Shown here: piece by piece, positions 41,092-49,671 of the stretch | Position numbering within the stretch: position 1 is the stretch's first letter | How the letters are laid out: the number at the start of each line of letters is the position of its first letter | Assembly: GCA_017938405.1 (NCBI GenBank) | Contig: JAGBBP010000026.1 | Location: 62,001 to 126,000, forward strand | Length of the DNA: 64,000 nt | Reading direction: 5' to 3' | From: Lachnospiraceae bacterium | GTDB lineage: Bacteria > Bacillota > Clostridia > Lachnospirales > Lachnospiraceae | Translations under genes and position numbers: made by a program | The notes under the pieces: generated by a model | The model's database searches: none | Told to the model about the DNA's origin: nothing | What the model saw: only the letters and a program-made list of their open reading frames with translations

Positions 41092-41520
41092 TTTAGATGC
41101 GCGCCGGCATCGGGCGTGGCGAACTCTTGCGTAGTCCTTGCAGATACAAAAAAATCAGTTTTTATCTTTCCTTTTATTTTTTTCATATAGCCAGGGGCTT
41201 TTGTATTGTTCGCTTTGAACTTTACGTAGGATAGTAGACTTTCTTATTACTTCGATTGCCTTTCAGCAACGCACGGACAGGAGGTCCGGGCGAGCCCGCC
41301 ATAAGGCACGGATGCCGCATCAGGGCGGTTGCGTCACTTATTCAAACACTCTCCCGAAGTAATTAGAAAGACTCTATCCGGAGTACGAGAAAAGGGGATA
41401 ATACAAAAGCCCCGGCTTATTGGTATCTGTTAAGGAGGAAAGATAAAAACTGATTTATTTTATATGTTAACAAACAAGAGTGGGGGCGCGCATCTAAAGG
41501 CGGCGTCCCCATATTTTTTT
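41092..41520 (+). ncRNA. Candidate structured RNA in a giant nested palindrome (copy A)
   Basis: The 443-bp gap is a series of nested inverted repeats. TTTAGATGCGCGCC (41092-41105) pairs with 41485-41498, a 20-bp perfect stem joins 41152-41171 and 41437-41456, and GGGGCTTTTGTATT (41194-41207) pairs with 41400-41413. The core helices are GGATAG/CTATCC, CTTTCT/AGAAAG and ATTACTTCG (41246-41254)/CGAAGTAAT (41355-41363). Inside are hairpins CGGAC-AGGAG-GTCCG (41274-41288) and GGCA-CGGA-TGCC (41305-41316), then GGTTGCGTCACT (41327-41338). A terminator-like stem with T-run (41482-41520) supports the + strand. A diverged copy of the core lies at 56.4 kb. Confidence 0.65.
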
Positions 41521-42177
41521 CCACAGCTCCACAATCCGGAACCGGAACACCGGTTTCTTTTCTTTTCCCGAAAACAGGATATCGTATTCTTCTTCACTTA
41601 AAAATCCCCGGAGTTCTTCCCTTTCTTCGTCAGGCAGAGTGGCGGTAATGCCCTCCGTAAAGCAAAGGGAAGGATACAACATGCACCACCAGTTTTTTCC
41701 TTCTCCTTCTCCCAGAATAATACGCAGTGCCCGGTATTCTCCCGGAGGAAGTAAAACCGAGCCGTACTGTTTAATGGGAAAAAACTCGGTGGTAAGTTCC
41801 GCGGTGGCGGTGTAGGAGACACCGTAATCTGCCAGGGTCCCGTTTGCTACCGCGATGATTTCCGGAAGAAGCGGAGCAAGGGTTTCTTCCGCTTCCGTTG
41901 CGGTATCTGCTCCGGCAGTGGCAGTTTGAATATGGTTTAACACCGCATCTCTTACATGGAGCTTGATTTCCTGAGAGGCGGTATCGTCCCCTGCGGCAAG
42001 AATATGTAAACGCAGGATGCGGTCCTCTAAGGAAAGAGAAGGGGAGACAGACGGTTTTGCAAAGAACATTTCCGGTAAGAGCAAAAGTACGGAAATAAAA
42101 ATAAGGATGGTAACGATGATTTTTCTACAGATATAGTGAAGTAAAACCAGTTTCGGATAATATTTGATCTGACGCAT
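41494..42177 (-). CDS. spoIIR: Stage II sporulation protein R
   Basis: A 227-residue SpoIIR-like signal protein. The start at 42177 follows AAAGGAAG. One N-terminal hydrophobic helix (IIVTILIFISVLLLLPEMFF) exports it. The characteristic region LEDRILRLHILAAGDDTASQEIKLHVRDAVLNHI follows, then NWWCMLYPSLCF. In Bacillus, forespore SpoIIR activates the protease SpoIIGA in the mother cell and so releases active sigma-E. The last codons and the stop lie inside an inverted repeat that reaches 400 bp downstream. Confidence 0.92.
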   Translation of the reverse strand: MRQIKYYPKLVLLHYICRKIIVTILIFISVLLLLPEMFFAKPSVSPSLSLEDRILRLHILAAGDDTASQEIKLHVRDAVLNHIQTATAGADTATEAEETLAPLLPEIIAVANGTLADYGVSYTATAELTTEFFPIKQYGSVLLPPGEYRALRIILGEGEGKNWWCMLYPSLCFTEGITATLPDEEREELRGFLSEEEYDILFSGKEKKPVFRFRIVELWKKIWGRRL

Positions 42178-42339
42178 AAATAACTTCCTTTCTTTTTTCT
42201 GTAGGAAGTATTGACGGGATAGAAGAAAGCTATACCGGTTTGCAAAGAAAAACAGGCGCCTCTCCTTATGTGCTTGTGTCATAAGGAGAAACGCCTGCAG
42301 GGAGAGGAAGGGTTATAATGAAAAAAGTAACTTACAAAC

Positions 42340-44001
42340 TTATGCTTCGTAAAGCTTCTTGATATCTTCCGTCTTGCCGCCCACAATGGAACCGTCCGGC
42401 AGACGACGGAACTGACTTAAGAACTTCCATGCGTTTTCACAGCTGTGATGACGGACTTCGTGGCCCTGATTGTCCACACTGCCGAAAATCGTATAGCAAT
42501 GTCCGTTTTCACTTTCAAACAGGTTGATGGTCAGGACACTGCCACGGGAAGGGTCGTCGATGTGATATACCGTATCGCCGTCGATGCCGTAAATCGAATT
42601 CTTCCAGTTATCCTTGTCTTCCAACGTTACATCGTAGGATGCTTTCACATTGTTTACATCAAATACGTACTTCACGCGGTCGATGCACTTCTGTGCCTGG
42701 AACGGAAGCTCCGGAAGCGGAGTCACCGCACCGCCTACATAGAAGGTCGGTACTACGGTATCCTGATTGATCGGGCCGGCTTCCTTTCCGAAGACATTCA
42801 GGCCTACTTCAAAGGTAGCGGACATCGGAGCGACACCGGCAACCATCTTCGGATACTCCTGGAAAATATCCCAGGACTTACAGCCACCCATGGAGAAACC
42901 GGAGGAATATACCTGTTCCGTATCAACCGGATACTTTTCTTTTAAATGGGAAAGTAAGGACATTGCCTCGGTTGCGGTACTGTTTAAGTGATGCTCCACG
43001 CTGATTAACAGGAAGTTGTATTTATTTGCTACCTTAAACCAGCCGGAAACATTGGTCATACAAAATGCGGAATCTCCGCCGCCGTGGAAACAGAACAGGA
43101 GCGGAACCTTTTTGCCTTCTTCCGTGATTTTTTTGTTGTAAAAAGCCACATAACCGATGGCATGCTCCGTAGTGTCCTTGTCGTCGCCCTGATTGTCGTG
43201 GGAGGTCGGAACAATGCAGAAATCCGGCTCACAAACCATATCCATTTCGTCTAAGTTTGCCTGCGGAACCAGATTGCCCATCATGCGGTGATAACGGTCG
43301 CAAAATGCATAATAATCCGCTTCAAAATCAGCGGAGTCTTTAATCAGTACATGGTCCAGACCTGCTTTGAAAGCGTCGTTTGCGGCAGAAGTGTTGCCCA
43401 CGGAAATCATCGGAATATCTCTTGCGTCCTTTGCTGGAGCCGGAACAATGCTTAAGTTCTGTAAGGTACAGGATACCGGAGCAATGTTACATTTGCCGTA
43501 TAGGCCGTCGCCCTCCAGTTTCTGCAGGCAGTGTTTTGCGATGTAATCGGCAGCGGCTCCTTTTCCGTAAAGGTGGGCACGGACCACGGTGCCGCGGATA
43601 TAAAAACCGTTCCAGTTGCCGGTAAAACGGTCCCGCATAATGGCAACGCCGTCTTTGTAATACTGGCTGATTCTGGAATTGGCAATCAGGTTGATATATA
43701 AATCTGCGGTGGCATTCTCCCAACCGCCGTCGCAGGTCGGATAAACAAAAACGACGCTGCTGTTGAAATCAGCGGCAATTTTGGTGAGACCGGTGGAATC
43801 CGCATAGGTTTTGGCCTCTTCGATGGTTTGCTTGTTTTCTTCAAAAACCAGTAAGTACGGGGCACGGAATCCGAAATTTACGATGTCCGCAACCGGCTTG
43901 CTTTCCGGAAGATAAATCTTTGCGTGAAAATTTTCAAAAGTATGTTCCCAATATTTGCTACCGTCTTGTAAGGTAAAAACCTCAGGCATCTTGTCTAACA
44001 T
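42340..44001 (-). CDS. Large alpha/beta-hydrolase esterase, PHB-depolymerase-like
   Basis: A 553-residue protein without a signal peptide. The start at 44001 follows AAGGAGAGC. The C-terminal 270 residues form an alpha/beta hydrolase: VPLLFCFHGGGDSAFCMTN (oxyanion loop), VYSSGFSMGGCKSWDIF (nucleophile Ser in GFSMGG), and a late His in SENGHCYTIF or VRHHSCENAW. The N-terminal half is not recognised. PHB-depolymerase/feruloyl-esterase-type enzymes act on ester-linked polymers or their fragments. Its promoter carries the same 14-bp palindrome as the CE1 esterase gene at 10.6 kb, which suggests a role in xylan or another plant-ester pathway. Confidence 0.75.
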   Translation of the reverse strand: MLDKMPEVFTLQDGSKYWEHTFENFHAKIYLPESKPVADIVNFGFRAPYLLVFEENKQTIEEAKTYADSTGLTKIAADFNSSVVFVYPTCDGGWENATADLYINLIANSRISQYYKDGVAIMRDRFTGNWNGFYIRGTVVRAHLYGKGAAADYIAKHCLQKLEGDGLYGKCNIAPVSCTLQNLSIVPAPAKDARDIPMISVGNTSAANDAFKAGLDHVLIKDSADFEADYYAFCDRYHRMMGNLVPQANLDEMDMVCEPDFCIVPTSHDNQGDDKDTTEHAIGYVAFYNKKITEEGKKVPLLFCFHGGGDSAFCMTNVSGWFKVANKYNFLLISVEHHLNSTATEAMSLLSHLKEKYPVDTEQVYSSGFSMGGCKSWDIFQEYPKMVAGVAPMSATFEVGLNVFGKEAGPINQDTVVPTFYVGGAVTPLPELPFQAQKCIDRVKYVFDVNNVKASYDVTLEDKDNWKNSIYGIDGDTVYHIDDPSRGSVLTINLFESENGHCYTIFGSVDNQGHEVRHHSCENAWKFLSQFRRLPDGSIVGGKTEDIKKLYEA

Positions 44002-44037
44002 AACAGCTCTCCTTCTCAATCATTAGTTATAACGTGA

Positions 44038-44078
44038 ATTAGTATTCTAATTATACTCCTTGTTTCGGAAAAATGCAA
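44038..44078 (-). promoter_or_regulatory. Esterase promoter with the shared palindromic operator
   Basis: On the minus strand TTGCAT (about 44073-44078) and TATAAT (44050-44055) are 17 nt apart. ATTAG-TATT-CTAAT (44038-44051) overlaps the -10 and start point; it is the same 14-mer as at 10620-10633 on the other strand. Confidence 0.75.
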
Positions 44079-44119
44079 TAATTTTCGCATGGAGAAATTT
44101 CAATTTTTCCCTAAATGTC

Positions 44120-44148
44120 TTGAATTATATGTGGTATCATAGTAAAAT
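44120..44148 (+). promoter_or_regulatory. Promoter of the DUF1934 gene
   Basis: TTGAAT (44120-44125) and TAAAAT (44143-44148) are separated by 17 nt, followed by the gene's ribosome site within 20 nt. Confidence 0.6.
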
Positions 44149-44174
44149 AAACACATAAAGAAGAGGTGGCGTTT

Positions 44175-44606
44175 ATGACAAAGAATGTGATTATTTCCCT
44201 GACGGGATTGCAATACGCGATGGAAGAGGAAGAAGCACCCATTGAAGTGATTAATTTCGGACAGTATTATAAAAAAGGCGAAAAGCATTATTTGCTTTAC
44301 GAGGAGACGGAGGAGTCCGGCAATGCAACCAAATGCCGGATTAAGGTGTCGGAGAAAGAATTGGAGTTGCAAAAAAGAGACCGTACCGGCACCCGGCTGT
44401 TGTTTTTGCCGGGGGAGGAATATCTGACCAATTACGAGACCCCTTACGGCAGCCTTTTGGTGGGTGTGGTGACCCACTCTTTGGAGTTTTTTGAAGAGGA
44501 AGATTTTTTACAGGCGAAGTTAAAATATGCGTTGGATATCAACGGCGAGAAAGCGGGAGAATGTACCTTGGTGTTAAAGGTACAATCCTGTGAGCAGGGC
44601 GCATAG
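44175..44606 (+). CDS. DUF1934 beta-barrel protein
   Basis: A 143-residue protein. The start at 44175 follows AAGAGGTGG. It shows the calycin-like pattern of DUF1934/YwiB: alternating beta strands (EVINFGQYYKKGEKHYLLYEETEESG), then GTRLLFLPGEEYLTNYETPYGSLLVGVVTHSLEF and LKYALDINGEKAGECTLVL. The function is unknown; in Bacillus ywiB lies next to argS. It is followed after 14 nt by a glycosidase gene, probably in one transcript. Confidence 0.82.
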   Translation: MTKNVIISLTGLQYAMEEEEAPIEVINFGQYYKKGEKHYLLYEETEESGNATKCRIKVSEKELELQKRDRTGTRLLFLPGEEYLTNYETPYGSLLVGVVTHSLEFFEEEDFLQAKLKYALDINGEKAGECTLVLKVQSCEQGA

Positions 44607-44620
44607 AAAGGAGCAATGTT

Positions 44621-45589
44621 ATGGAGATTAAAGGTTATACCTACGGGTTTTACGGCAAACGGGGGCAGTATCGTTCCGAGGAAGGAATCAAGTCCCAGGA
44701 GTTAATGTATCAGACCGGGATTAACTGGATGTGTCTGGCGGTGGTGGCCCATCAGGAAACCGCCCACAGTACGGAGATTCAGTTCGAATTCGGAAGAAGT
44801 GCCTCCGACCGGGACATTATGGCGGCGGTACAGCGTGCCCACAACAAAGGTGTTAAGGTTTGTTTGAAGCCGATGGTAAACTGTAAAGACGGTGTGTGGC
44901 GTGCCTATATTAATTTTGCCGACGGAGACGATCATGGTAAGGACCTGTACTGGGATAAATGGTTTAAGAGTTACGAAGACTATATGCTCTACTACGCGGA
45001 GCTGGCGGAAGAAACCGGCTGCGAGATGCTTTGCATCGGTTGTGAAATGAGCGGTACGGAGCGGAAGGAAAAGCATTGGAGAGCATTAATCGGAAAAATC
45101 AGAGAAATTTATAAGGGTAAGCTGGTTTACAATACAAATCACGGCAGAGAAGCCCAGGTAAAGTGGTTTGATGCGGTGGATTATTTGGGGACCAGCGCGT
45201 ACTTCCCGGTGGCGGAAGCAGGCGGTGCGCCTTCCGAAATGATGCAGAAGGAATGGGAAAAAGTAAAAGTATCCATGAAGGAAGTGTACGATTTGTGGAA
45301 GAAACCGATTATCTTTATCGAAATCGGATGCCGCAGTGCACACGGATGTTCCACCATGCCGTGGGATTACTTACATACCGACCTGCCGCATGACGAAGAA
45401 GAACAGGCAGCGTTCTTTGATTCCTGTTTGTCTATGTTTGCGAAGGAGCCGTGGTTTGCCGGAGTATTCTGGTGGGATTGGAGCACCTATATTTACGACA
45501 CGAAGGAAGCGGCGGCAAAGGATAACGGGTTCAACATTCATTTAAAGAAAGCGGAAGATGTATTGAAGGAATGGTACGCGAAGTTGTAA
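44621..45589 (+). CDS. GH113-like glycoside hydrolase, cytosolic
   Basis: A 322-residue TIM-barrel enzyme without a signal peptide. Family 113 features seen: GYTYGFYGKRGQY at the start, GVKVCLKPMVNC (strand 3), IGCEMSGTER (probable acid/base Glu after strand 4), DYLGTSAYFPV, KPIIFIEIGCRS (probable nucleophile Glu, strand 7) and FWWDWSTY (strand 8). GH113 enzymes known so far are mannanases; distant members may act on xylo- or other oligosaccharides. Intracellular location suggests action on imported oligosaccharides. Confidence 0.8.
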   Translation: MEIKGYTYGFYGKRGQYRSEEGIKSQELMYQTGINWMCLAVVAHQETAHSTEIQFEFGRSASDRDIMAAVQRAHNKGVKVCLKPMVNCKDGVWRAYINFADGDDHGKDLYWDKWFKSYEDYMLYYAELAEETGCEMLCIGCEMSGTERKEKHWRALIGKIREIYKGKLVYNTNHGREAQVKWFDAVDYLGTSAYFPVAEAGGAPSEMMQKEWEKVKVSMKEVYDLWKKPIIFIEIGCRSAHGCSTMPWDYLHTDLPHDEEEQAAFFDSCLSMFAKEPWFAGVFWWDWSTYIYDTKEAAAKDNGFNIHLKKAEDVLKEWYAKL

Positions 45590-45648
45590 AGGCGGGGTAC
45601 GTATAGGACCGGGGAGCCGAGGCTCTGTGAACCGTAGTATTACAAAAA

Positions 45649-45684
45649 TAAGGCAGATATCTTATTTCGGATATCTGCCTTTGT
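45649..45684. terminator. Bidirectional terminator after the GH113-like gene
   Basis: AAGGCAGATATC and GATATCTGCCTT form a stem followed by TGTTGTTTT; A-rich sequence on the left allows use by the convergent gene too. Confidence 0.75.
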
Positions 45685-45704
45685 TGTTTTCCTTTTAAGA
45701 AGGA

Positions 45705-46223
45705 TTATTTCTTCTTACTCTTCTTTGTCTCAACTCCGCCCGGAGTAGCCTTTGCCGGCTTCTTAGAGTCGTCCACTACCTTCTGGGCCTTGTCACGAAG
45801 TTTCTTAAAGAAACCTTTCTTTTCCTGCTGGGTATCCAGACCGGAACGAAGTCCCTTTACATCAACGATATAAATACCGTTCATAAACGCTTTTACTTCC
45901 TTCTTTACCGGAACCTTGTCGAATACCTTCTCATCACACATGAGGCTGGCAATCTTCGGACCGATTTTAGCCTTAACTACCGGAACCTTACGACCACGGA
46001 GCCACTTCGGAGTCTGGTCAACCACGATTTGCGGAAAACCGGCATCTTTTAATTTGACCCGTTTCTTATCGATGACCATAATGGAATAATACTGTGCGCC
46101 GGCGGTGATGTTTGCCTGTGCCGCATCGGACTTCTTCTGAAGCTTTTTGCCTACAAGGGCAAGAATGATTAAAACGACGAGAACCGCGCCGAGTACAATT
46201 GCTACAATAGTGAATGGATTCAT
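45705..46223 (-). CDS. Single-pass membrane protein with basic C-terminal tail
   Basis: A 172-residue protein of unknown function. Residues 4-26 form one membrane helix (FTIVAIVLGAVLVVLIILALVG). A cytoplasmic-type domain follows (YYSIMVIDKKRVKLKDAGFPQIVVDQ...GRKVPVVKAKIGPKIASLMCDEKVFDKVPVKKEVKAF). It ends in a Lys-rich tail (KGFFKKLRDKAQKVVDDSKK). The middle resembles small conserved proteins of Lachnospiraceae but I cannot name the family. It lies next to plsC on the same strand. Confidence 0.7.
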   Translation of the reverse strand: MNPFTIVAIVLGAVLVVLIILALVGKKLQKKSDAAQANITAGAQYYSIMVIDKKRVKLKDAGFPQIVVDQTPKWLRGRKVPVVKAKIGPKIASLMCDEKVFDKVPVKKEVKAFMNGIYIVDVKGLRSGLDTQQEKKGFFKKLRDKAQKVVDDSKKPAKATPGGVETKKSKKK

Positions 46224-46298
46224 GTGAAAACCTCCTCGATATATTACCCAAGGCTTATCTTACCACGGGGAACAAGTTTATGCAAGAAAAACTTTCCG

Positions 46299-47030
46299 CT
46301 ATTTTACAAGGTCCTGATGTTTTGCAAGCATTTCTATTACCTTTCCGCGCACATAAGCCCCCGGATGTTTCTGGTCCTCCGGGTCCAATTGATTTAAGTA
46401 AATCGGCTCGCCGAATTCCAGAATACATTTGGTTTTACGAAGCCACGGTTTGTGATTTTCGAATAAGTCGTCGGTGCCGGTAATGGCAACCGGAATAATC
46501 GGGCAACCGGTTTTCTGGGCCGGCTTTAAGCTGGCGTCCTTAAACGGCAACGGATCTTTGTCGTGACTTCTGGTACCTTCCGGAGCAATGAAAATGGAAT
46601 AGCCTTCCTTTATGTAATCGATGCAGGTGAGAATCACCTTAAGCCCGGCTTTGATATCGGAACGGTCCAAAAACAGACAGTTTACATTGTACATCCAGAG
46701 ATTCAAAAACGGAACTTTCCGAATCTCTTTCTTTGCGACAAAACCGGTGAGATTCGGAACCGCAATGTAACCCAGCGCCGCATCCAGAATGCCCCGGTGG
46801 TTGGCAGCATACAAAACCGGAGTATCCTTCGGTACGTTTTCCCTGCCCAGGATGGTATATTTCATGCCGCCCGGCCACATGGCTGCCCGGAATGCACCTT
46901 TTACAATGGTTTGTGAAATGCGGCTGGCAAGCCGGCGGTTAAATTTGCGCAGTAACAACAGTAACAGGCAAATCGGGAAAAATAAAATAAAGAAGAGGGA
47001 AATAACTAAAACTGCTAATATGGTTCGCAT
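46299..47030 (-). CDS. plsC: 1-acyl-sn-glycerol-3-phosphate acyltransferase
   Basis: A 243-residue membrane-bound acyltransferase of the PlsC/LPLAT family, making phosphatidic acid from lysophosphatidic acid. Motifs: an N-terminal helix (TILAVLVISLFFILFFPICLLLLL), NHRGILD with the HX4D catalytic pair, FLDRSD, IAPEGTRS (motif III) and PIIPVAITG. Two-gene neighbourhood with VanY. Since other PlsC paralogues are common in clostridia, housekeeping status is not certain. Confidence 0.92.
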   Translation of the reverse strand: MRTILAVLVISLFFILFFPICLLLLLLRKFNRRLASRISQTIVKGAFRAAMWPGGMKYTILGRENVPKDTPVLYAANHRGILDAALGYIAVPNLTGFVAKKEIRKVPFLNLWMYNVNCLFLDRSDIKAGLKVILTCIDYIKEGYSIFIAPEGTRSHDKDPLPFKDASLKPAQKTGCPIIPVAITGTDDLFENHKPWLRKTKCILEFGEPIYLNQLDPEDQKHPGAYVRGKVIEMLAKHQDLVK

Positions 47031-47041
47031 AACATGCCTCC

Positions 47042-47971
47042 TTAATGGTATTGCCGGTAAATGGATAAATAACTTTCGGCAGTGGTATCGATAAGCGGTG
47101 TGGTTTCCAGGTACTCGGCACTGAGGGTGGAAGGTGCACCGTAATATTCATCTAACGTAAGTCCGGTTTCGTAAAGATGACCGGCCAGTTCGGTTCCTAC
47201 ATAACGAATATGCCAAGGCTCGTAATTGTATCCCGTAATGTGTTCTTTGTCCTTCGGATAACGAAGAATAAATCCGAAGCGATGGGCGTTTTCGGATACC
47301 CAGATACCTTCCGGAGTGTCTGCAAAGGTGTCTTCCAGACCGTATCCTTCCGAAGCACAGGAAATATCAATGGCAAGTCCCGTCTGGTGTTCGCTTCGTC
47401 CCGGGGCTGCGGAATAGCGGTTGGTATGGGCAATTCCGCGGGTGGCCAGATTCGTGGCATAAATGGTATATTGTCGTGCGTAAGAACGATAAGCGGATAC
47501 CCCGTAAAGGGTAAGCCCCGCTTCGGTATAGGCCGCATCAAACAGACGTGCCAGCGCTTCTCCGGCTTCCGGTGTCATCTTTGCTTTGTCAATGGAAGTA
47601 TCCGAAAAGGGAAACAAAACATCCGGTGTGGTTAAATCCGCCGGAACAAAGGAATCCGGCAACGGATATTCCCGGTTCACCAAAAAGGTAACGGTGGAAG
47701 TGTCTGTATTTACCACCAAAGGGGTCGGTGTCGGTGTTGGTGCAGGGGTTGCGGTCGGCGTTGGGGGGTCCGTTGGGGAAACGGTTTCGTTGGTGCCGAT
47801 ATCCGTTGAGGGAGCGGTACCTGCCGGAATCTCTAAAGAAGAGGTTGGGGCCGGCGTATCGTCTCCCAAAGTATCCGAGGAACTGTCGCATGCTCCGAAA
47901 AGCAGAGACAGGCCGAAGCCCAATGCCCACAGCACAGCCGGAACGGCAAAGGGACGTAAAAACTTTTTCAT
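47042..47971 (-). CDS. D-alanyl-D-alanine carboxypeptidase, VanY/M15B
   Basis: A 309-residue exported peptidoglycan peptidase. The start at 47971 follows AAGAGAG. The signal peptide ends near LSLLFGACDSS, possibly a lipobox with Cys28. A Pro/Thr-rich linker (about residues 35-90, APTPTPTPLV) leads to the VanY domain with YGVSAYRSYARQ, SEHQTGLAIDIS (zinc His and Asp) and EPWHIRYVG (Glu and zinc His). It trims terminal D-Ala from cell-wall stems. All catalytic residues are present. Linker composition resembles that of the xylanase lipoproteins. Confidence 0.92.
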   Translation of the reverse strand: MKKFLRPFAVPAVLWALGFGLSLLFGACDSSSDTLGDDTPAPTSSLEIPAGTAPSTDIGTNETVSPTDPPTPTATPAPTPTPTPLVVNTDTSTVTFLVNREYPLPDSFVPADLTTPDVLFPFSDTSIDKAKMTPEAGEALARLFDAAYTEAGLTLYGVSAYRSYARQYTIYATNLATRGIAHTNRYSAAPGRSEHQTGLAIDISCASEGYGLEDTFADTPEGIWVSENAHRFGFILRYPKDKEHITGYNYEPWHIRYVGTELAGHLYETGLTLDEYYGAPSTLSAEYLETTPLIDTTAESYLSIYRQYH

Positions 47972-48018
47972 AAATATTCTCTCTTTCAAGTACGTTTGGC
48001 AGAAGCTGGGAAGTAACG

Positions 48019-49482
48019 TTAAAAATCACGTTTGTTCTCGGAGTGAATCCGATTCAAAAGCTCCTGTTTTGTCTGATATAGCCGTTCGGAAAGGTCGATG
48101 AAGACCTTTTGCGGATTGGCAAAGCGTTTGGTTTCCTCCCAAAGGGTAGCCAACTCTTCTTTACAATAGGAACGGATGTCCATAACGGCAGGAGACTCGT
48201 ATACACAGTTACCGTCGATAAAGACCGGAACCAAAAGCTCCCGTACCGTAAAGGTGCCCGGTTCCAACAAAGTTTTTTTCCAGGTATCCACCGGGTCAAA
48301 CAGCAGAAGCGGTTCGTTTTCGTTTACACATTCGTCCGCAAAGGCAATCAAATCCGCTTTGATTTTACCGGTTTCCTTTTCGTAAATACGGAACACGGTC
48401 TTATCTCCCGGATTCGTAATCTTTGCCGGATTCTCGGAAAGCTTAATCTTCGGAACAAATGCACCGTCGGCTTCCACGGCAGCCAGTTTATATACTCCGC
48501 CGAAGGCCGGACAATCCTTGGAGGTAATGAGATTGGTGCCCACACCCCAGGTGTCGATTTTTGCACCTTGCAACAAAAGGGACTGAATTAAATGTTCGTC
48601 CAAATCACTGGAGGCGCAGATGGAAGCATCCGTAAAACCGGCATCATCCAACATCTTTCTTGCCTTTTTGGAAAGGTAAGCCAAATCACCGCTGTCTAAG
48701 CGGATGCCGTAACGGGTCGGCATTTTGCCTGCTTCCCGAAGCTCCGTAAATACCTTGATGGCATTCGGCACACCGGAACGCAGGGTATCGTAGGTATCCA
48801 CCAGAAGGGTTGCATTTTGCGGATACAGGCTTGCATAGGTACGGAACGCGGTTAATTCATCGTCAAAACTCATAATCCAGCTGTGGGCATGGGTGCCTAA
48901 AGCCGGTACGCCAAACATTTTAGCTGCCAGTACATTGCTGGTGCCGATACAACCGCCGATCATGGCGGCTCTGGCACCATAGATGCCGGCATCCGGACCT
49001 TGGGCCCGGCGCAAACCGAACTCCATAACTCCGCCGTCCTTTGCGGCATGGCACACACGGGCTGCCTTGGTAGCAATGAGGCTTTGATGATTCACCATGG
49101 TCAGAATGGCGGTTTCCACAAACTGGGCCTCCGTAATCGGTGCAATGACTTTCAAAAGCGGTTCCATCGGGAATACCACCGTACCTTCCGGAATGGCGTA
49201 AATGCAGCCGGTAAACCGGAACTCTGCTAAATAAGAAAGAAAATCTTCGTCAAATAAGGTAGTACTGCGCAGGTAAGCAATATCCTCTTCATTGAAATGT
49301 AAATTCTTAATGTAATCGATAACCTGCTGAAGTCCCGCGCAAACGGCGTAACCGGCTTCGGACGGATTTTTCCGGTAAAAGGTGTCAAAGATTACAAGGT
49401 CTTTGCGATTATTTTTATAATATCCCTGCATCATGGTAAGTTCGTATAAATCGGTAAGCAGGGTTAAATTTCTGTCGGACAT
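48019..49482 (-). CDS. pncB: Nicotinate phosphoribosyltransferase
   Basis: A 487-residue enzyme of NAD salvage that joins nicotinate to PRPP with ATP hydrolysis. The N-terminus LTDLYELTMMQGYY is diagnostic. Also present are FGLRRAQGPDA, GTHAHSWIMSF with the catalytic His, VDTYDT, RLDSGDLAYLSKKARKMLD and TWGVGTNLITS. The length fits the clostridial form. It starts 12 nt upstream of nothing coding on that strand; downstream VanY follows after 48 nt, so the three leftward genes may be one transcript. Confidence 0.95.
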   Translation of the reverse strand: MSDRNLTLLTDLYELTMMQGYYKNNRKDLVIFDTFYRKNPSEAGYAVCAGLQQVIDYIKNLHFNEEDIAYLRSTTLFDEDFLSYLAEFRFTGCIYAIPEGTVVFPMEPLLKVIAPITEAQFVETAILTMVNHQSLIATKAARVCHAAKDGGVMEFGLRRAQGPDAGIYGARAAMIGGCIGTSNVLAAKMFGVPALGTHAHSWIMSFDDELTAFRTYASLYPQNATLLVDTYDTLRSGVPNAIKVFTELREAGKMPTRYGIRLDSGDLAYLSKKARKMLDDAGFTDASICASSDLDEHLIQSLLLQGAKIDTWGVGTNLITSKDCPAFGGVYKLAAVEADGAFVPKIKLSENPAKITNPGDKTVFRIYEKETGKIKADLIAFADECVNENEPLLLFDPVDTWKKTLLEPGTFTVRELLVPVFIDGNCVYESPAVMDIRSYCKEELATLWEETKRFANPQKVFIDLSERLYQTKQELLNRIHSENKRDF

Positions 49483-49601
49483 AGGGGACCTCCTTTATGC
49501 GCAGAGCGCAGTGATACGTGTATATTATCATAGTATACTTTCGGTCAGAAGTCCAGTAAAACATAGGAAAAAAAGAAAAAGAGGGATTCAGTCATCGAAA
49601 A

Positions 49602-49630
49602 TTGACTTTTTCCGTAAAATAAGATATCTT
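49602..49630 (+). promoter_or_regulatory. Promoter of the AlgI-like/DHHW gene pair
   Basis: TTGACT (49602-49607) and TATCTT (49625-49630) are 17 nt apart; an overlapping TATAAT at 49630 could serve as an alternative -10. Confidence 0.6.
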
Positions 49631-49671
49631 ATAATTTAGTTTGATGAAAAGAAACGAAGGAGAGTACGGGG

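Noticed and set aside
41219..41390. Identification of the conserved core as the TwoAYGGAY RNA motif
   Set aside because: Only one of the two internal hairpins has an AYGGAY loop; the other has AGGAG in both copies, so the known motif is not matched.
41092..41520. An insertion sequence or MITE as explanation for the 41 kb palindrome
   Set aside because: No transposase or target duplication was seen, and the copies differ in their outer arms while remaining complementary. A mobile origin is not excluded but structure conservation explains the data better.
47690..47780. Repeat-like GGTGTCGGTGTTGG sequence
   Set aside because: It is the reverse complement of the Pro/Thr linker of the VanY-type lipoprotein and is explained by coding.
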